The position numbers and the translations under genes are program-made. Shown one piece after another: positions 49,213-60,909 of a stretch of DNA of 64,000 nt. The stretch is taken from positions 3,224,001-3,288,000 of the forward strand of contig JAQFVV010000013.1 of NCBI GenBank assembly GCA_028023455.1, written 5' to 3'. A model generated the notes under the pieces. That model saw nothing but the letters and a program-made list of their open reading frames with translations. It was not told the DNA's origin and did no database searches. Numbering within the stretch: position 1 is the stretch's first letter; the number at the start of each line of letters is the position of its first letter. This stretch comes from Epiperipatus broadwayi (taxonomy: Eukaryota; Onychophora; Udeonychophora; Euonychophora; Peripatidae).

Positions 49213-50161
49213 TTATTGAAAATTAAATTTCCTACCAATACTAAAGTGTTGTTTTACATTCTTGAGACATTCATTCTCTTCTACAGCTTTCATTGCTAGT
49301 GCATAGTTATACTTTCTTATATCATTTTCAACTCTTTTCCACACCATTTTACAAAATTCGAGATATTCAATCTTTTTTAATGCATCATTTTTGTATATCT
49401 TCATAAATTCTCTAGCCTCAGTAGAAATTTTATTGGTCAATTATTGCTTTTTTTACCAGCTATTTTTGTTGCCGTTTTTAAAAGTGTATCAGTTACTTTC
49501 TTATTAATTTCATTCAAATCTGAATCATGTTCAAAATCTATTAATACTTGAAACCGATTTGTAAGTTCTAATAATTTAAATTCATTAGAATGTTTCTGAA
49601 GATTAGGAATATCAACTATAAATATTGTTTTTCTTAATAATTTTTGTCTCTCTAGTTTTGCATTAACATGTATCTTACATCTTTCTAATCGATAATCATT
49701 TCCTGTGTTAAATTTATTAAGAACATTACAATCTTGAAAGATGTATTTTCTGTTAGTCAAAATATAATCCAATTCTGCTTTACCTTCACTTGGATGCTTC
49801 CATGTCCATTTCCTTTTAACATTTGCCTCAAAAAAATAATTCATAATATAAAGTTTTTTTTTTCTTCTGCAAACTCCATAAGTCTATGTCATCTCTCATT
49901 TTTATTATCATAACAAAAATTACCTACAACACTTTCATCTTTCATTTGTTTACCAATTCTAGCATTAAATTCCCCCATAACGATTTTAAAATGTTGTTTA
50001 GTTTGATCAAAAGCCTTTTGTACATCCATATAAAAATCTTCTACTACTTCATCACTATGAGAACTTGTTGGCACATAAACCTGAATTATCTGCATTTGGT
50101 ATCTGATATTAAATTGTATAACTAATCTTGCCACTCTGTCTGATACACCATCAATCTCCAC
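49213..50161 (-). pseudogene. LINE copy E endonuclease and linker (frameshifted)
   Basis: 50161-49889 encodes MQIIQVYVPTSSHSDE, FYMDVQKAFDQTKQHFKIV and GEFNARIGK. The family's GDFNARIG is here GEFNARIG, a change at an acidic metal-binding position. 49844-49437 continues with KRKWTWKHPSEGKAELDYIL and NTGNDYRLERCKIHVN, where SDH is changed to NDY, so the catalytic His is lost. 49440-49213 is the linker, MTNKISTEAREFMKIYKND onward. A poly-T run near 49852 and a shift near 49440 break the frame. The domain would cut target DNA in an intact element. Confidence 0.83.
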
Positions 50162-50454
50162 AAATGTTGTTCTTCCACTTTTTATTTATAATGAATCCTA
50201 CTCCACTTATATTTCCAATATTTGTGTCTTTATAGTAGAATACATGTCCACTTTTTAAATCAATTGTCTCTTCACCTTTTCTTCTAACTTTTCAAAGTCC
50301 AATAATGTCCCATTTAATATAAGACAGTTCTTCTAATTCTTGCAATATTCCTTCACTTGAAAGTGATTTGCGGTTGTAAGTATCTAAATAAAATATCATC
50401 ATTCTTATATGTCCAAGTATAAATATCTTAACATATACATATAGTTATATGGCT

Positions 50455-53400
50455 GCAGAAAGGAGTTTTTGTTAGGAGATCTTAAAAAAACTGAGCAGGG
50501 AAAATTCCTAATGTCTATTTTATATATTCTTGTAATTAATTATTACTATGTTATTATTCATATAGCATATAAACATGGATTAATTGCTCACCATCATACA
50601 TCAGCGAGCATAGTAAGTTTATTGACTTTTTACCTTTGAGTCTAAGATCAAAAAACATCATAATCTTTCTTCTCAGTTGCCTGATAGCTCTTAACTGAAA
50701 TATCAGTTGAGTTCTTGAAGACATAATGAATGTGTGTATGAATGAACTTCTTTTACATAAGTATTTACAAGTCAGGCAAAACAAAAGTCACCAGCCAAAG
50801 CAATGGTTGGCAAGTGAAGGCAAAAGCCAAAAATCCCAATTGTGGACCCAGGCTACCATTTAATGATGATCTTTTATTTAGATAATTACAAATGCAGATC
50901 ACTTTCAAATGAAAAATGATTGCAAGAATTGGAAGAACTATCTAATATTAGATGAGATATTGTTAGATTTTATGAAGTAGAGGAAAAAATGAAGAGCAAT
51001 TGATTTAAAAATGGATATGTACTTCACCACAAAGGCACAAATATTAGAAACACAAATGAAGTAGGATCTATTATAAATAAAAAGTGGAAAAACAACATTG
51101 TGAAGTTGATGGTATATCGACAGAGTATCAAGTCTTTTTATTCAACTTAATGGAAAATACCAAATGCAGATAATCCAGGTTTATGCATAAACAAGTTCTT
51201 ATTGTGATGAAAATGCAAATGATTTTCTATTGATATAAAGAAGGTTTTTAATAAGATGAAACAACCATATAAAATTGTCATGGAAACTTTTAATGCTAGA
51301 ATTGACAAATGATAGACAGATGAAAGTTCTGTGGATAAATTTAGTTATAAGTGACAGAAATAAAAAAAAATACAGACTAGTGATATTCAAAGAAAAAAGA
51401 AAAATATGTATATTATGAAGTCTTTGATTAAGAATAGTGCTAAATAATGACATGGAAGTATGCAATGAAGGTACAGCAGAATTGGATTATATTTTGATCA
51501 ACAAAAAATATATATTTGAAGATTGCAATGTTTTTTAATAAATTCAACACAAGAAGTGATCATCGATTAATGAAACATAAGACATGTGATAATGTAAAAC
51601 TAGAGAGGCAAAAATTATTTTTAAAAAAAAAACAGTATTCACAGTTGATATTCCTAATATTCAGAAACATTACAATGAATTTAAATTAGAACTTGCAAAC
51701 CATTTTAAAATATTAACAGATTTTAAAGTCGATTTAGATTTAAATAAAATCAAAAAAAAATAATTGATACAATATTAATAACTGCAACAGAGAGCTAGTT
51801 CAAAAAACACAGCAAATAATCAATAAAATTTCTACAGAAATAAGACAATTTATGAATAAAAGAAAAGGTTTGAAAATATATAAAAATGATCCATTAAAAA
51901 AGATTGAATATCTAGACTTTTGTAAAATGGTATGAAAAAAAGTTAACACCAATATAAAAAAATATTGTTGTAAATTAGCAAGGACTGTTATAGAAAAAAA
52001 AGTATGAAAATTGTCATTTCTTTACATTGATAAAAAACGTATTTCTGCATTAAGAAAGAAGATGGAACTATTACTGAAAAGAGAGACAACTTCATGAAAT
52101 TTTAGGCAAGAGTTCTATAAAGAATTATATAGCAATATCCACTACAATTACTACTTTTTCTGAATTGCCTAAGATTTTTATTGAAGAGGTGAGATATATA
52201 ATTAAATTATAAAAAAGGGAAAAGTTCCAGGTAATGATATCTTAAAGGAAACAAGTGAAGAAATAGAAAAATTATTGGCAGAGCTATATACTAAATGCCT
52301 ATATGAATGCAGTACTAATATTTAGAAAAAATGTAAAACAATGATATTAGAAATTACAAACCTATCAGTCTTTTACCAATTCCATAGGATTTTAATCAAC
52401 TAAATGAACAAGGTGCATTTAAAAATGGTTTTATCACAGTGAATCATAACCAAGTATTGAGAGAAATTATAGAAAATAGCAAAGAATATGAGTTGCCATT
52501 ATGATTTGAATTTGTAGATAATGAAAAGATATTTGATTCTATAAACATCTCTTCACTAATTAAAGCATTGGATTATCAAGATATAAATAGAAGATATTGT
52601 CATATTCTGAAAATTATTTACCAAAATGGACAGCAATGATCAGATTGCATAGTGATACTAGGAAGATTAACATTGAGAAGGGATATAACAAGGTGACTTC
52701 ATATCTACAAAACTTTTTACAGCAATTTTGTAAGAAGAATTTTATGAATTAAAATGGGAAGCTAAGGAAATAAAAATAAATGGAGATTATTTAAATCATT
52801 TAGATTTTGGAGATGATGTAATTGCTTTTTAAAATAATATTTTAGAATTTCCAAAAATGTTCTGAGAGTTATCGGATCAAAGTAAGAAAGTAGAAATAAA
52901 TGCAAAAATACTAAATGTTCAATGGATTTTCTCAAAAAAAGAAATAAAGATTGATAATGATGAACTAGAAGAAGTTAACACTACAAATATCTTGATCAGA
53001 TTATTAATACAGATGAAAATATCATGAATGAAGTTAATCATAAAATTCAACTTTGATGGAGTGCTTTTGGTAGAAATAATGTAATATTAAAGGAAATATG
53101 TCTATGTATTTGTAACGAAAGATTTTTTAACAAATGTGTTTCACCAATTCTTATTTAATGAGCATTACAGAGACTTTAGATCACCCAATGAAGTGAGCTG
53201 TTAAAGTAACAAGAAAGGTTTGAAAATGAGTATATAGGTGAGAAAATAAAAGATGTTATTAACATCATTAAACAAATTGAAAGACTTAAATGAAGTTGGG
53301 CTGGACATTTTGCTACAACAGATGATAGTAGATGAATAGTTAAAATCTTCAATTGGATTCCAAAAGATTTAAAAGACTAGAAAGTAATATGGATGGGTGA

Positions 53401-53500
53401 CATAAGAAAGTGTGCTGGAGTGATATGGAGAGGCTAGAGATTGAAGAAACCGGATTAAACTTGGAGAGACTTTCATCCTGGACAGAATCAATAATGGTTG
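50455..53500 (+). mobile_element. RTE-like LINE copy F, long but heavily decayed
   Basis: Starts near 50455, where AACTGAGCAGGGAAAATTCC matches the 5' untranslated region of copy D. It continues with TTATTGACTTTTTACCTTTG (50620), endonuclease codons (51140-51530), linker (51830-52080), RT codons (52200-53160; AGATGATGTAATTGCTTTT at about 52811 is the FADD region) and a 3' end near 53500. No open frame in the coding direction exceeds about 60 codons. Antisense frames 50554-50784 and 51199-51465 are shadows. It is older than D and E judging by stop density. Confidence 0.82.
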
Positions 53501-53509
53501 AAAAAAACA

Positions 53510-54330
53510 TACACTTATCTATATTACTATATATATATGTAAAAAGTTTTTTGGGATTTTATAACTAAAAAAACATTGCACCAGCTTCAAAGAATTTCTT
53601 TCCTTTTTTGTATAGAATTTTATTAGCATATAAATTTTTGCTTTGATAGTTTTGAAATTTTTTGTAATTTGCAATATAAAAATATGTGGAAAAATTGCAC
53701 CATAACTGTTTTTGAATGACATCATAAAAAATCAAAAAAGAGGGCATCATTAATTAAAAGATTACAGAATTGAAAATTTTTTAAATGAAAAATAAGGTTT
53801 TTGAAAAAGCAAAATAAAATTTGATTTTGTAAATATATTTTAAATTAATTAATTTGCATTTGTAACCACATATTTAATTTCTCATTTGAATAATGATAAT
53901 TTAAATCAGTTATAATAATGAATTTGATAAACTTTTGGGATTTCAGTTTAAATGAATATTTAATTTAATCTGTTAAAATTTAAAATGGGACTGTACAGCC
54001 ACTTTTACTATAAAATTGATAAACTTATAGGATGTCAGTGAAATATATTTAACATGTAAAAAAATAAATTTTTAAAAATGCCATAGGTACAACAAGAGAA
54101 ATACTGAATTTGGTAAACTTTTACCATTTCCCTTTTAGTATATTCACATGTGATAAAATAAGATGTTGTGGCCTGTGTAAAAAAATACATACTAGAGAAA
54201 TAAAAAGATATTAGTTTTTTTTGTAATTAAAGTAAAAATTTAGTGAATATATTTTAAAGTATTTAAATTTCACTTGGACCATATATTTAATTTCTCACTT
54301 GCACATGTTATGATGATATTAAAATTTTAC
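53510..54330. repeat. AT-rich stretch with local tandem repeats
   Basis: AATTTGATAAACTTTTGGGA (about 53920) is echoed near 54014 and 54107, giving a degenerate unit of about 94 bp. ACCATATATTTAATTTCTCA-type sequence near 53870 recurs near 54287, about 417 bp apart. No genes are supported; the two overlapping minus-strand frames at 53519-53750 are short and unrecognised. Confidence 0.45.
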
Positions 54331-54563
54331 AGCCATTTTAAAAACTATCACATGATAAATATAAATTAATTTATTTTAAAATTATTTTTTCTTCTATTTA
54401 ATGAAAGGTATATTTTTGCAATACTGCTAATGACAATTATTTCATATAAATATTACATAAACATATTTTAATTATCAAACTTTCTACTAGTACATGGGGA
54501 TAGATAGAGAAATTGACAGTATTAGTGAGTAAAAATTTTATTTGCTTCATTTACAAATTTATT

Positions 54564-55310
54564 TAACAATCATTAGCAATCACCCACTACACATGTGCTG
54601 TAAACTAATAAACACTTTTAAGGACTGCTCTCCTTTCCAAATGTAGGATAAAGTCTTTTGAAAAGATAGAATGAATCCAATCCACTCTATCTTTTTAACC
54701 TAAATGTATATGTATAGACAAATTTTAAGCATTTGGAAATGAGAGTATGAAGATATTAATTAATCACTTTTAATTCCATTTACTATTTTTGCAATTTACA
54801 CACTTCAATATTAGATATAATATTAAACATATATACAATGAGTTATTTATCTATATAAATCTATGTTTTAATCTATAACAATCATTAAGGATCACCCACT
54901 ACACATGCACTGTAAACTAATAAACATTTTTAAGGAACAGCGCATGTGTAGTGAGTGACTGCTATTGATTGTTATAGATTAAAACATAGTGCTACATAAA
55001 TAAATAACTCATTATAAATATGTTCAATATTTCACCTAATACTGACATACTGCAAATTGTAAAAAAATTGCAAATGTCAATAATTAAAATATAGCAAATG
55101 GAATTAAAAGTGATTAATTAATATCTTCATGCTCTCATTTCCAAATTCTTAAGATTCTCCTATACATATACATTTAGGTTAAAAAGATAGAGGATTCATT
55201 CTATCTCAAAATACTTCTTTATCTTGTATTTGGAAATGAGAATTCTTTAAAAAGTGTTTAATAGTTTACAGGCATGTGTATTTAGTGATCCCTAATGATT
55301 GTTACAGATT
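54564..55310. repeat. Compound palindrome with four copies of one terminal motif
   Basis: The motif AACAATCATTAGCAATCACC-CACTACACATG occurs in direct orientation at 54564 and 54877 and inverted at about 54945-54977 and 55273-55304. The inner pair forms a hairpin (arms 54871-54910 and 54940-54980). The outer arms also match: ATTTGGAAATGAGAGTATGA near 54731 faces CATGCTCTCATTTCCAAAT near 55128. The whole is about 745 bp and noncoding, best explained as a foldback element or one MITE inserted in another. Confidence 0.65.
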
Positions 55311-55349
55311 AAAACAGAGCTACATAAATAAATAACTCATTATATATAA

Positions 55350-56024
55350 ATTTTCATTTACTATTTTTTAAGATAATGAGATTAAAGGATGTTTAAACAA
55401 TATATGATGATGTCAATTGTATATTCTTATAAATGATTTAATAAATTTTACAATTTAACAAAGCATTGAAAATGATCTGTTAATTAACACTATAGAACTA
55501 TTCATAACTTTAAAAATCTTAAAATACTGTTATGACATCAATTATTTGTTAGAGTGATATTTATAAACTAATTATCAATTAATAACAAATTTTAATTCCA
55601 TAAATGGTTAGTTCTAATTATAGATTGTTGTTAGAACCTGGTTCTTATCAAATAAAAAAGTATATTAGCTTAATACTCATGTGATCATTTGTTTTTTAAA
55701 AAATAATTATTTATAATAAAGTTTAATCACTAAGTGTTCTTTATATAATTGATTTTCAAATTGTTTATATATACATATTCTACTTATTATAACAATATTT
55801 TTTTACTAAATTGTTTAAAAAGTTGAAATAATCTTTATTAATTAAATTATAATTATCAAATATTGATTACAAAGTTTAACTTAACACTAACATGGTACTA
55901 AAATTCTTAATTATTAAATATTATATACTTGCTAAGATGTTTAATAAGAATTGGATTATTCAATAGTATGATTTTTAAAATCAAATAATAATTCCTCCTT
56001 TGGACAATGAATATTTTTTATTAT
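55350..56024. other. AT-rich noncoding stretch
   Basis: No supported feature. Confidence 0.5.
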
Positions 56025-56029
56025 ATTTC
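56025..56029. repeat. 5-bp target duplication ATTTC, left of gypsy element
   Basis: ATTTC also follows the right LTR at 61523-61527. Confidence 0.75.
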
Positions 56030-56615
56030 TGTTGTGTTCAGTTCGGCTTACAGATTCATTTCCAAACCAACACAAAAAAATAACTACTCAGCAATTAATA
56101 TGTTCAATTTATTAGTCCAAAAATATACACGTTAGTTAAACAAATGAATAAATACAGTTGATACAATTGGATGCTGAGACAGTCAAGCCGAGTATGGAAC
56201 TCACTTCTAGCTAAATGATTAGCCTACCTTGTGAAATCTGGTAAGACTCTTCTAGCTATGCATTTAGCTTGCCTCGAATTGGCTCTAATTCAGATGTAGC
56301 AGTTTCCAGTCCATAGGTAGACTTACCTCACTGTGTGGATGTCACGGTAATGAATAGAGAAAATACCATTGCTGATGGCAGAGGGTTTAATGGAGAGCAT
56401 GTTCAGAGATTCAGGTTGACAGAAGTAATTGCTCTCTGCCTTGTCTCCAAAAGGCTGACTATTTAAAGACAGATCCCCTACCTTACTGAAAACATGTGGA
56501 TTTGGTGTGTGAACCCCAGTGAAGGTTTTAATCCCTTTGGATAGCAACTGAGTGCTAGCCAATCAGATAAAGAATTTGAAATAATCCACTTCTAAAGGCA
56601 AGGTCAGATATGACA
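56030..56615 (-). repeat. 3' LTR of the gypsy element (586 bp)
   Basis: Aligns over its length with 60910-61522. Plus-strand ends are TGTTGTGTTCAGTTCGGCTT and GGTCAGATATGACA. On the minus strand a TATA-like CTTTAAATAG lies at 56459-56468, and AATAAATTG near 56105 could serve as the poly(A) signal. Confidence 0.88.
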
Positions 56616-56625
56616 TCCCTCCCCT
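56616..56625 (-). other. Polypurine tract of the gypsy element
   Basis: Minus-strand AGGGGAGGGA sits directly against the 3' LTR, where plus-strand DNA synthesis is primed in LTR elements. Confidence 0.75.
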
Positions 56626-56639
56626 AGCTAAAATTAGCT

Positions 56640-57757
56640 CTGGAGGACATAGAAATCGATATGCACTGGACTATATATTGTCTGCTTTGTTGGTTTCTCT
56701 GGTTGATAACTGTTCCTGTCTTCATCTTGTTGTTTACTGCTGTCTTGATTTTGCTGTTCATCTTCCCTGCTTAAGATACTTGTCCCAGGTTGACAACTGC
56801 TCTTGCTAGCTCCTGATGTTTGGTTGAGTCTTAGCTGTTTGTGACGGCAATGATGATCATCTGTTTGCACAATGACAGCGTAGAGGCCCTTTATTTGTGT
56901 CCCTACTTCTGGTATCCATTTTGTGAATCCATAGTACATATGACATGGTACTTGCGCCCCTATTTGAAGTTTTTTTTTTATCTTCTTGTTCAAGTTTGGC
57001 ACCAGATTTTAGGATTGATAGCATAGTTCTTAAGGGTCTGTTGAATAACAGTTCTGCATGAGTCTTCCCTGTTACTGTACTCAGAGTGGAGTGCTGCACT
57101 AGCAGAGCCCTGGCAATTCTGGTATTCCAACTTCCTGTATCCATTTTTGTTATCAGCTTTTTAGCTTCTTGTACCAATCTCTTTGCCTGACCATTACTTT
57201 CAGGGTGAAATGGAGGGCTATTCACGAGTTGATGTTGTTATTAGTGCAGAAAGTTTTGAATGTACTAGATGAAAAAGCTGTGCCATTGTCAGTCGCTAGT
57301 GTGAAGACCATGTGTGGCAAAATAGCCTTCTCAGAGCTTCTATCATGGCCATGGAGTAAAGTGATGGTACCTCCACAACCTCCTATCATTTGAAGAATGA
57401 ATCAACCACTATCAGTAGTAGTTTGCCTTTCCATGGGCCAGCATGGTCCAGATGAAGTCTAGACAAGAGCCCTTCAGGTTTGGGCCACTGGACTGTTTTG
57501 TCTTTTGCTGGCATATTCTGATTTGTTTTGCACTGCCAGCAATAATGGACTTTGGCTTCAATGTCAACATTTAAGGTAAGCCACCACACACATGATCTTG
57601 CATCTTCATCCAAATTATCCCTAGTTGCCCATAATGCAGCAAATTGAGCACCTGGGTATGTCTGGCTGGGGGAATTACCATTCGGGTTCTCCAGATAAGA
57701 CAGCCATGTTCTGTTGAGAGTCCAACCTACATCTCCAGTAGGCTGAGTGTAACTCAA
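56640..57757 (-). pseudogene. Gypsy integrase (frameshifted)
   Basis: 57757-57386 reads a zinc-binding tail (VHYCWQCKTNQNMPAK, the Cys pair of the HHCC finger) and the start of the catalytic core (LHLDHAGPWKGKLLLIVVDS, containing the first Asp). 57225-56857 reads FHPESNGQAKRLVQEAKKLI, the part of the core carrying the catalytic Glu region (here PESNGQA), then ALLVQHSTLSTVTGKTHAEL. 57002-56634 is a C-terminal tail. Core codons between 57386 and 57225, including the middle Asp region, are shifted. The enzyme would insert cDNA into the genome. Confidence 0.85.
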
Positions 57758-57876
57758 CTAGTTTTTTTATTGGACCAACCCTGTTAAACCCATTTTTGTA
57801 GCTTTTGAAATCCTGGCATTGTGAGTCCAGCCTGCCACTGATTTGATGTTCAGTGGTAATGTAGCGTCTAGATCAA

Positions 57877-58270
57877 TCATGTTAATTGATTGACATGATG
57901 ATGTTGGACTGTCTGCCACTTCTGCAGGCAGTTACATGATGATGTTGGATGGTCAGCCACTTCTGCAGGCAGTTGGCTTAATGCTTCTATGTGAGGGATA
58001 TGCTTTCCATCAACATATAGAAGGGTAAAGTCATTGCCTGACAGCAAATTGAACCACTGCAGCATTTGTGGTTATGCATGCTGTGGGATTCCCTTATCAG
58101 ATGCAAAAATTCCCACAAGGGATTTGTGATCTGTTTGGAGTAGGTAGTCATGGAACTTTTTGGTACCATTGATCAAAGCCAAAGCATCTTTATCTATTTG
58201 AGCATAGTTTTTCTCAGCTCTAGAGAGGCACTTTGATACAAAATCAATAGGGCTATGTGTTCATCATTAT
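57877..58270 (-). pseudogene. Gypsy RNase H domain (broken by stop and a 41-bp duplication)
   Basis: Codons from 58190 read KFHDYLLQTDHKSLVGIF-like sequence in two frames, then LQWFNLLSGNDFTLLYVDGK and EALSQLPAEVADHP (58065-57900), the end of a gypsy RNase H where relatives have NADALSRLP. TDHKSL carries the family Asp-His pair. A tandem 41-bp duplication (57893-57933 and 57934-57974) follows EALSQLP and shifts the downstream frame. Confidence 0.8.
57893..57974. repeat. Tandem 41-bp duplication inside the gypsy pol
   Basis: ACATGATGATGTTGGACTGT at 57893 begins a 41-bp unit repeated at 57934 with three differences. As 41 is not a multiple of three, it frameshifts pol. Confidence 0.85.
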
Positions 58271-59260
58271 TTCTATGGGACAACACTGCCCCTTTTCTTA
58301 CAGGTAATGCAAGTCAGCATTAGCACTCTTTCTGGGTTGAAGTGTGCTAATACTGTAGTATCTGATATTAGGTTCTTTAGCATCTTAAATGCTTTGTTGT
58401 GCTTACTGTCCCACTACCATGCTTCTTTTTTGTCTAGTAGCCTGTACAGTGGTTCAGCAGTCTCCGTTTTATGGTACAAGAAGCCTTCATAATAGTTTAG
58501 CAGTCCTAAAAAAACTGAAATTCCTTATTTTCTGGTGTTTTGGCTTTCTCTATTACCATCACCTTCTTTTGAATTGGATAAATGCCATTAACATTTGTTT
58601 TATATCCTAGAAACTCAAGCTATCTAACTTCAAATATGCACTTTTCTGAGTTTATTTTAATGCCAGAGGCTTTGAATTTATGTAGAAATTCTTTAGTGGC
58701 ACTCCAGAGTTGTTCAGGAGTTTGGGCCACTAGTAACACATTATCAAAGTGTGGTAGTGCATGCGGTATTTCTGCAATCAGTTAATCCATGACTCTCTGT
58801 AATATTGCTGGGGCGAGCAAAATACCAAAAGGTTGTCGGTTCATTTTGAATAAACCCTTATAGGTTATTATTGATAATCCTCTTGCAGCTTGATCTCCAC
58901 AGGTAGCTGCAAATATGCATGTTTTAGGTCAATTTTGGAAAAAATCCTACCACTTTACAATGTGGCTAGATTTTGCTTGACTGATGGTGGTGGATAATTA
59001 ACTAGATCAAGTGCTTAGTTGATTGTACAATGATAATTTCCACATATCCATATATCACCATTCTCTTTGATAATTTGTACTATAGGGGTGGCCCATTCTG
59101 AATATGAAATGGGCTCAATTATACCAGCTGTCTGCCACTTCTCAAGCTCCGTTTCTACTTTGGTATGCAAAGCTAATGGAAGTGATCTGCACCTACAACT
59201 GATAGGTTTTACCTCTCCATTTAGTGATAAATGGATTGGTTGCCCCAAGTACAGACCTAT
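58271..59260 (-). pseudogene. Gypsy reverse transcriptase (active site lost)
   Basis: The N-terminal part, 59248-59015, reads LPLALHTKVETELEKWQTAG, then IIEPISYSEWATPIVQIIK and ENGDIWICGNYHCTIN (relatives have R-x-CGDY). Further codons show FSKIDLKHAYLQLPVE (near 58945-58900), with the first catalytic Asp. The YxDD box is replaced by HFDNVLL (about 58755-58735), so the second catalytic Asp is gone. INSEKCIFEV and LGYKTNVNGI-like codons follow. Many stops are present. It would have converted element RNA into cDNA in the particle. Confidence 0.83.
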
Positions 59261-59379
59261 CTCTGTTAAAGACTTATGAAAAGTCAGTTTTTAGCTTTAA
59301 TAATGTTGTTATCTGGTTCACCTTTGTCACTTTGAATCTTAAGTGACTGAACCAGTCATGGCCTACTAAATCACTATGG

Positions 59380-59640
59380 TTACCTAATGCCACTGCCGGT
59401 TGTAGGTATATAGATTTTGTTAGGCATAGTAATTTTTCCTGTTATTTGACCCAACAGTTTGATTTTATTCTCCTGATAGTCTGATATTGACATATTGCAA
59501 GGGTGTGGTTTATATTTATTATTTTTAATGATTGTCCAGATCTTTCTTGAAACTACAGACACTGCTGACCCTGTGTCAAGTTTCATCTTGACTGGCGTAT
59601 CATTAATTATGACCAGTATGTAAAAACCCAGACTTGTCAT
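59380..59640 (-). pseudogene. Gypsy aspartic protease
   Basis: An 86-codon open stretch carries KLDTGSAVSVVS at residues 19-30, the DTGSA active-site loop of retroelement proteases, and ENKIKLLGQITGKI further on. The protease matures Gag-Pol. Open length is close to a full domain, but it is cut off from RT by a stop at 59380 and from Gag upstream. Confidence 0.8.
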
Positions 59641-59661
59641 CTCTGGTATGGTTTATATAAG

Positions 59662-59937
59662 CTACTTGCTTAAGTTTCTTATAAGTGTCTTTACTGTTTT
59701 AGAAAAAGGTGTTTCCATTTTTGATTCAGTTGTTTGTCTTTTCAATTTCAGACATGCCACCTTTATGTCTGACTTGCTTGCAAAATGTGCATGTTGCCTT
59801 GTGGTATGGGCATTCTGTATGCCTGTGCATGTGCTCATTGCATCTATAACAAAGCCATGGGCTATTTGATGCTGAGTTCTCTGAGCTGACTGCATATTTG
59901 GATGACCCTGTGTTATGCTCAATTTTTTGCACTTCAT
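59662..59937 (-). pseudogene. Gypsy nucleocapsid zinc knuckles
   Basis: In the frame 59932-59726 the first knuckle is CYRCNEHMHRHTEC, a complete CX2CX4HX4C. The second begins CTFCKQVRHKGGM, but the final Cys position is Ser. The pair CYRC...C-P-x(5)-C-x2-C resembles K02A2.6-type gypsy Gag. The overlapping 91-codon frame at 59937-59662 carries some of the same DNA in another frame. Nucleocapsid knuckles bind element RNA. Confidence 0.78.
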
Positions 59938-59979
59938 ACTTAGTAAGTCTTTATAATGGGGTAGCTTGACGAGCTATTT

Positions 59980-60490
59980 TCCCTGTCAATCCTTCCTGAG
60001 CTACTGCTGTCTCGAAATTTAGGTCTGGAACCATCAACATTTTCGCCTCAAATTGTAATCATTTAGGTCATAAACAAAACGATCACAAAGTGCTTCCTTC
60101 ATAAAGTCATTGAAATTGCACTTCAAGGTTAATATATGGATTCATGTTGCAAATTCTCTAGCTGTTTCAGCATGTTTTTGTATGCTGAGATTAAAATGGT
60201 ATCTCTGCATAAATTGTCAGGGTTTAGGATAAAATTGTGAGAATTGTCAACACTATCAAAATCCAATTCAGCTGGGATTACAGCCATAGATTGAGACTTG
60301 AATATATCATATGTTTGTGCACCTATTTTGGTCATTAGTATGGATAACTTTATCTCAGGTTTTTTAATCTGGTTAGCCTGTAGATAAAAAAATCAAATGC
60401 TCTTTATAATTTGGTCAGTCCTCAGGTTGAGCCAGATCAAAAGATTCAATAGAGCTGATTGCTTTAGCCAATTTTATTTATTTATGCAAG
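59980..60490 (-). pseudogene. Gypsy gag capsid remnant
   Basis: Codons read LTKIGAQTYDIFKSQ (near 60340-60295), matching the region of gypsy capsids before the LLxPxxP stretch, and FMKEALCDRFVYDLND (near 60110-60060), the xLRDRLVxG-like capsid C-terminal motif. Frames change between them. The open frame 60335-60129 covers only the first. Upstream toward the 5' LTR, 60490-60909 is AT-rich leader with no clear frame. Confidence 0.65.
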
Positions 60491-60909
60491 TCGCCACTCG
60501 TAATTATTTTGTACTAAATCGATTTTTGTATTTATTTTCCGAGTAATCACTCATAATTAATTTTGTACTACTGTTTGTAATTGTTTAAAATCTATTTTTT
60601 ATCTTTATTTTTCTGAGTAACCACTCGTAATTATATTTGTTTTAAAGTTACGTTATTGTAAGTAACTCAGCAAAGCTATTAAACCACTTGAGCAAGCTTT
60701 TGTTACTGTCTTGCGAGAAAAGCCCTCATGATTGGTTGTAGCTTCAAACTGACATGCCTTTTCATGATTTTTTTAAAAATCACCATAATGAAATTACCCG
60801 AATGTAAATTTATCAAAGAGAAAACTAATTAAACAAATATGCACTCACATATTTATTTTACATGTTTAACTGTTGAAACTGGCATATTTTATTATAATTT
60901 TTCCAGCCA

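Larger units (their letters stand above)
47735..50402 (-). mobile_element. RTE-like LINE copy E, 5'-truncated, moderately preserved
   Basis: Minus-strand copy with endonuclease (50161-49440), linker (49440-49213), RT (49118-47760) and a TGATGATGATGATTTT tail at its 3' end (about 47740). The 5' end stops near 50402, inside the 5' untranslated region as judged from copies A and D. It carries the longest intact individual domains of this LINE family apart from D's RT. Copy F begins about 50 bp beyond its 5' end in the opposite orientation. Confidence 0.87.

Noticed and set aside
56323-56562. 79-codon frame in the gypsy LTR
   Set aside because: It lies wholly inside an LTR and is broken in the other LTR; not a gene.
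58307-59869. Plus-strand frames across the gypsy pol and gag
   Set aside because: Antisense shadows of the minus-strand element genes.
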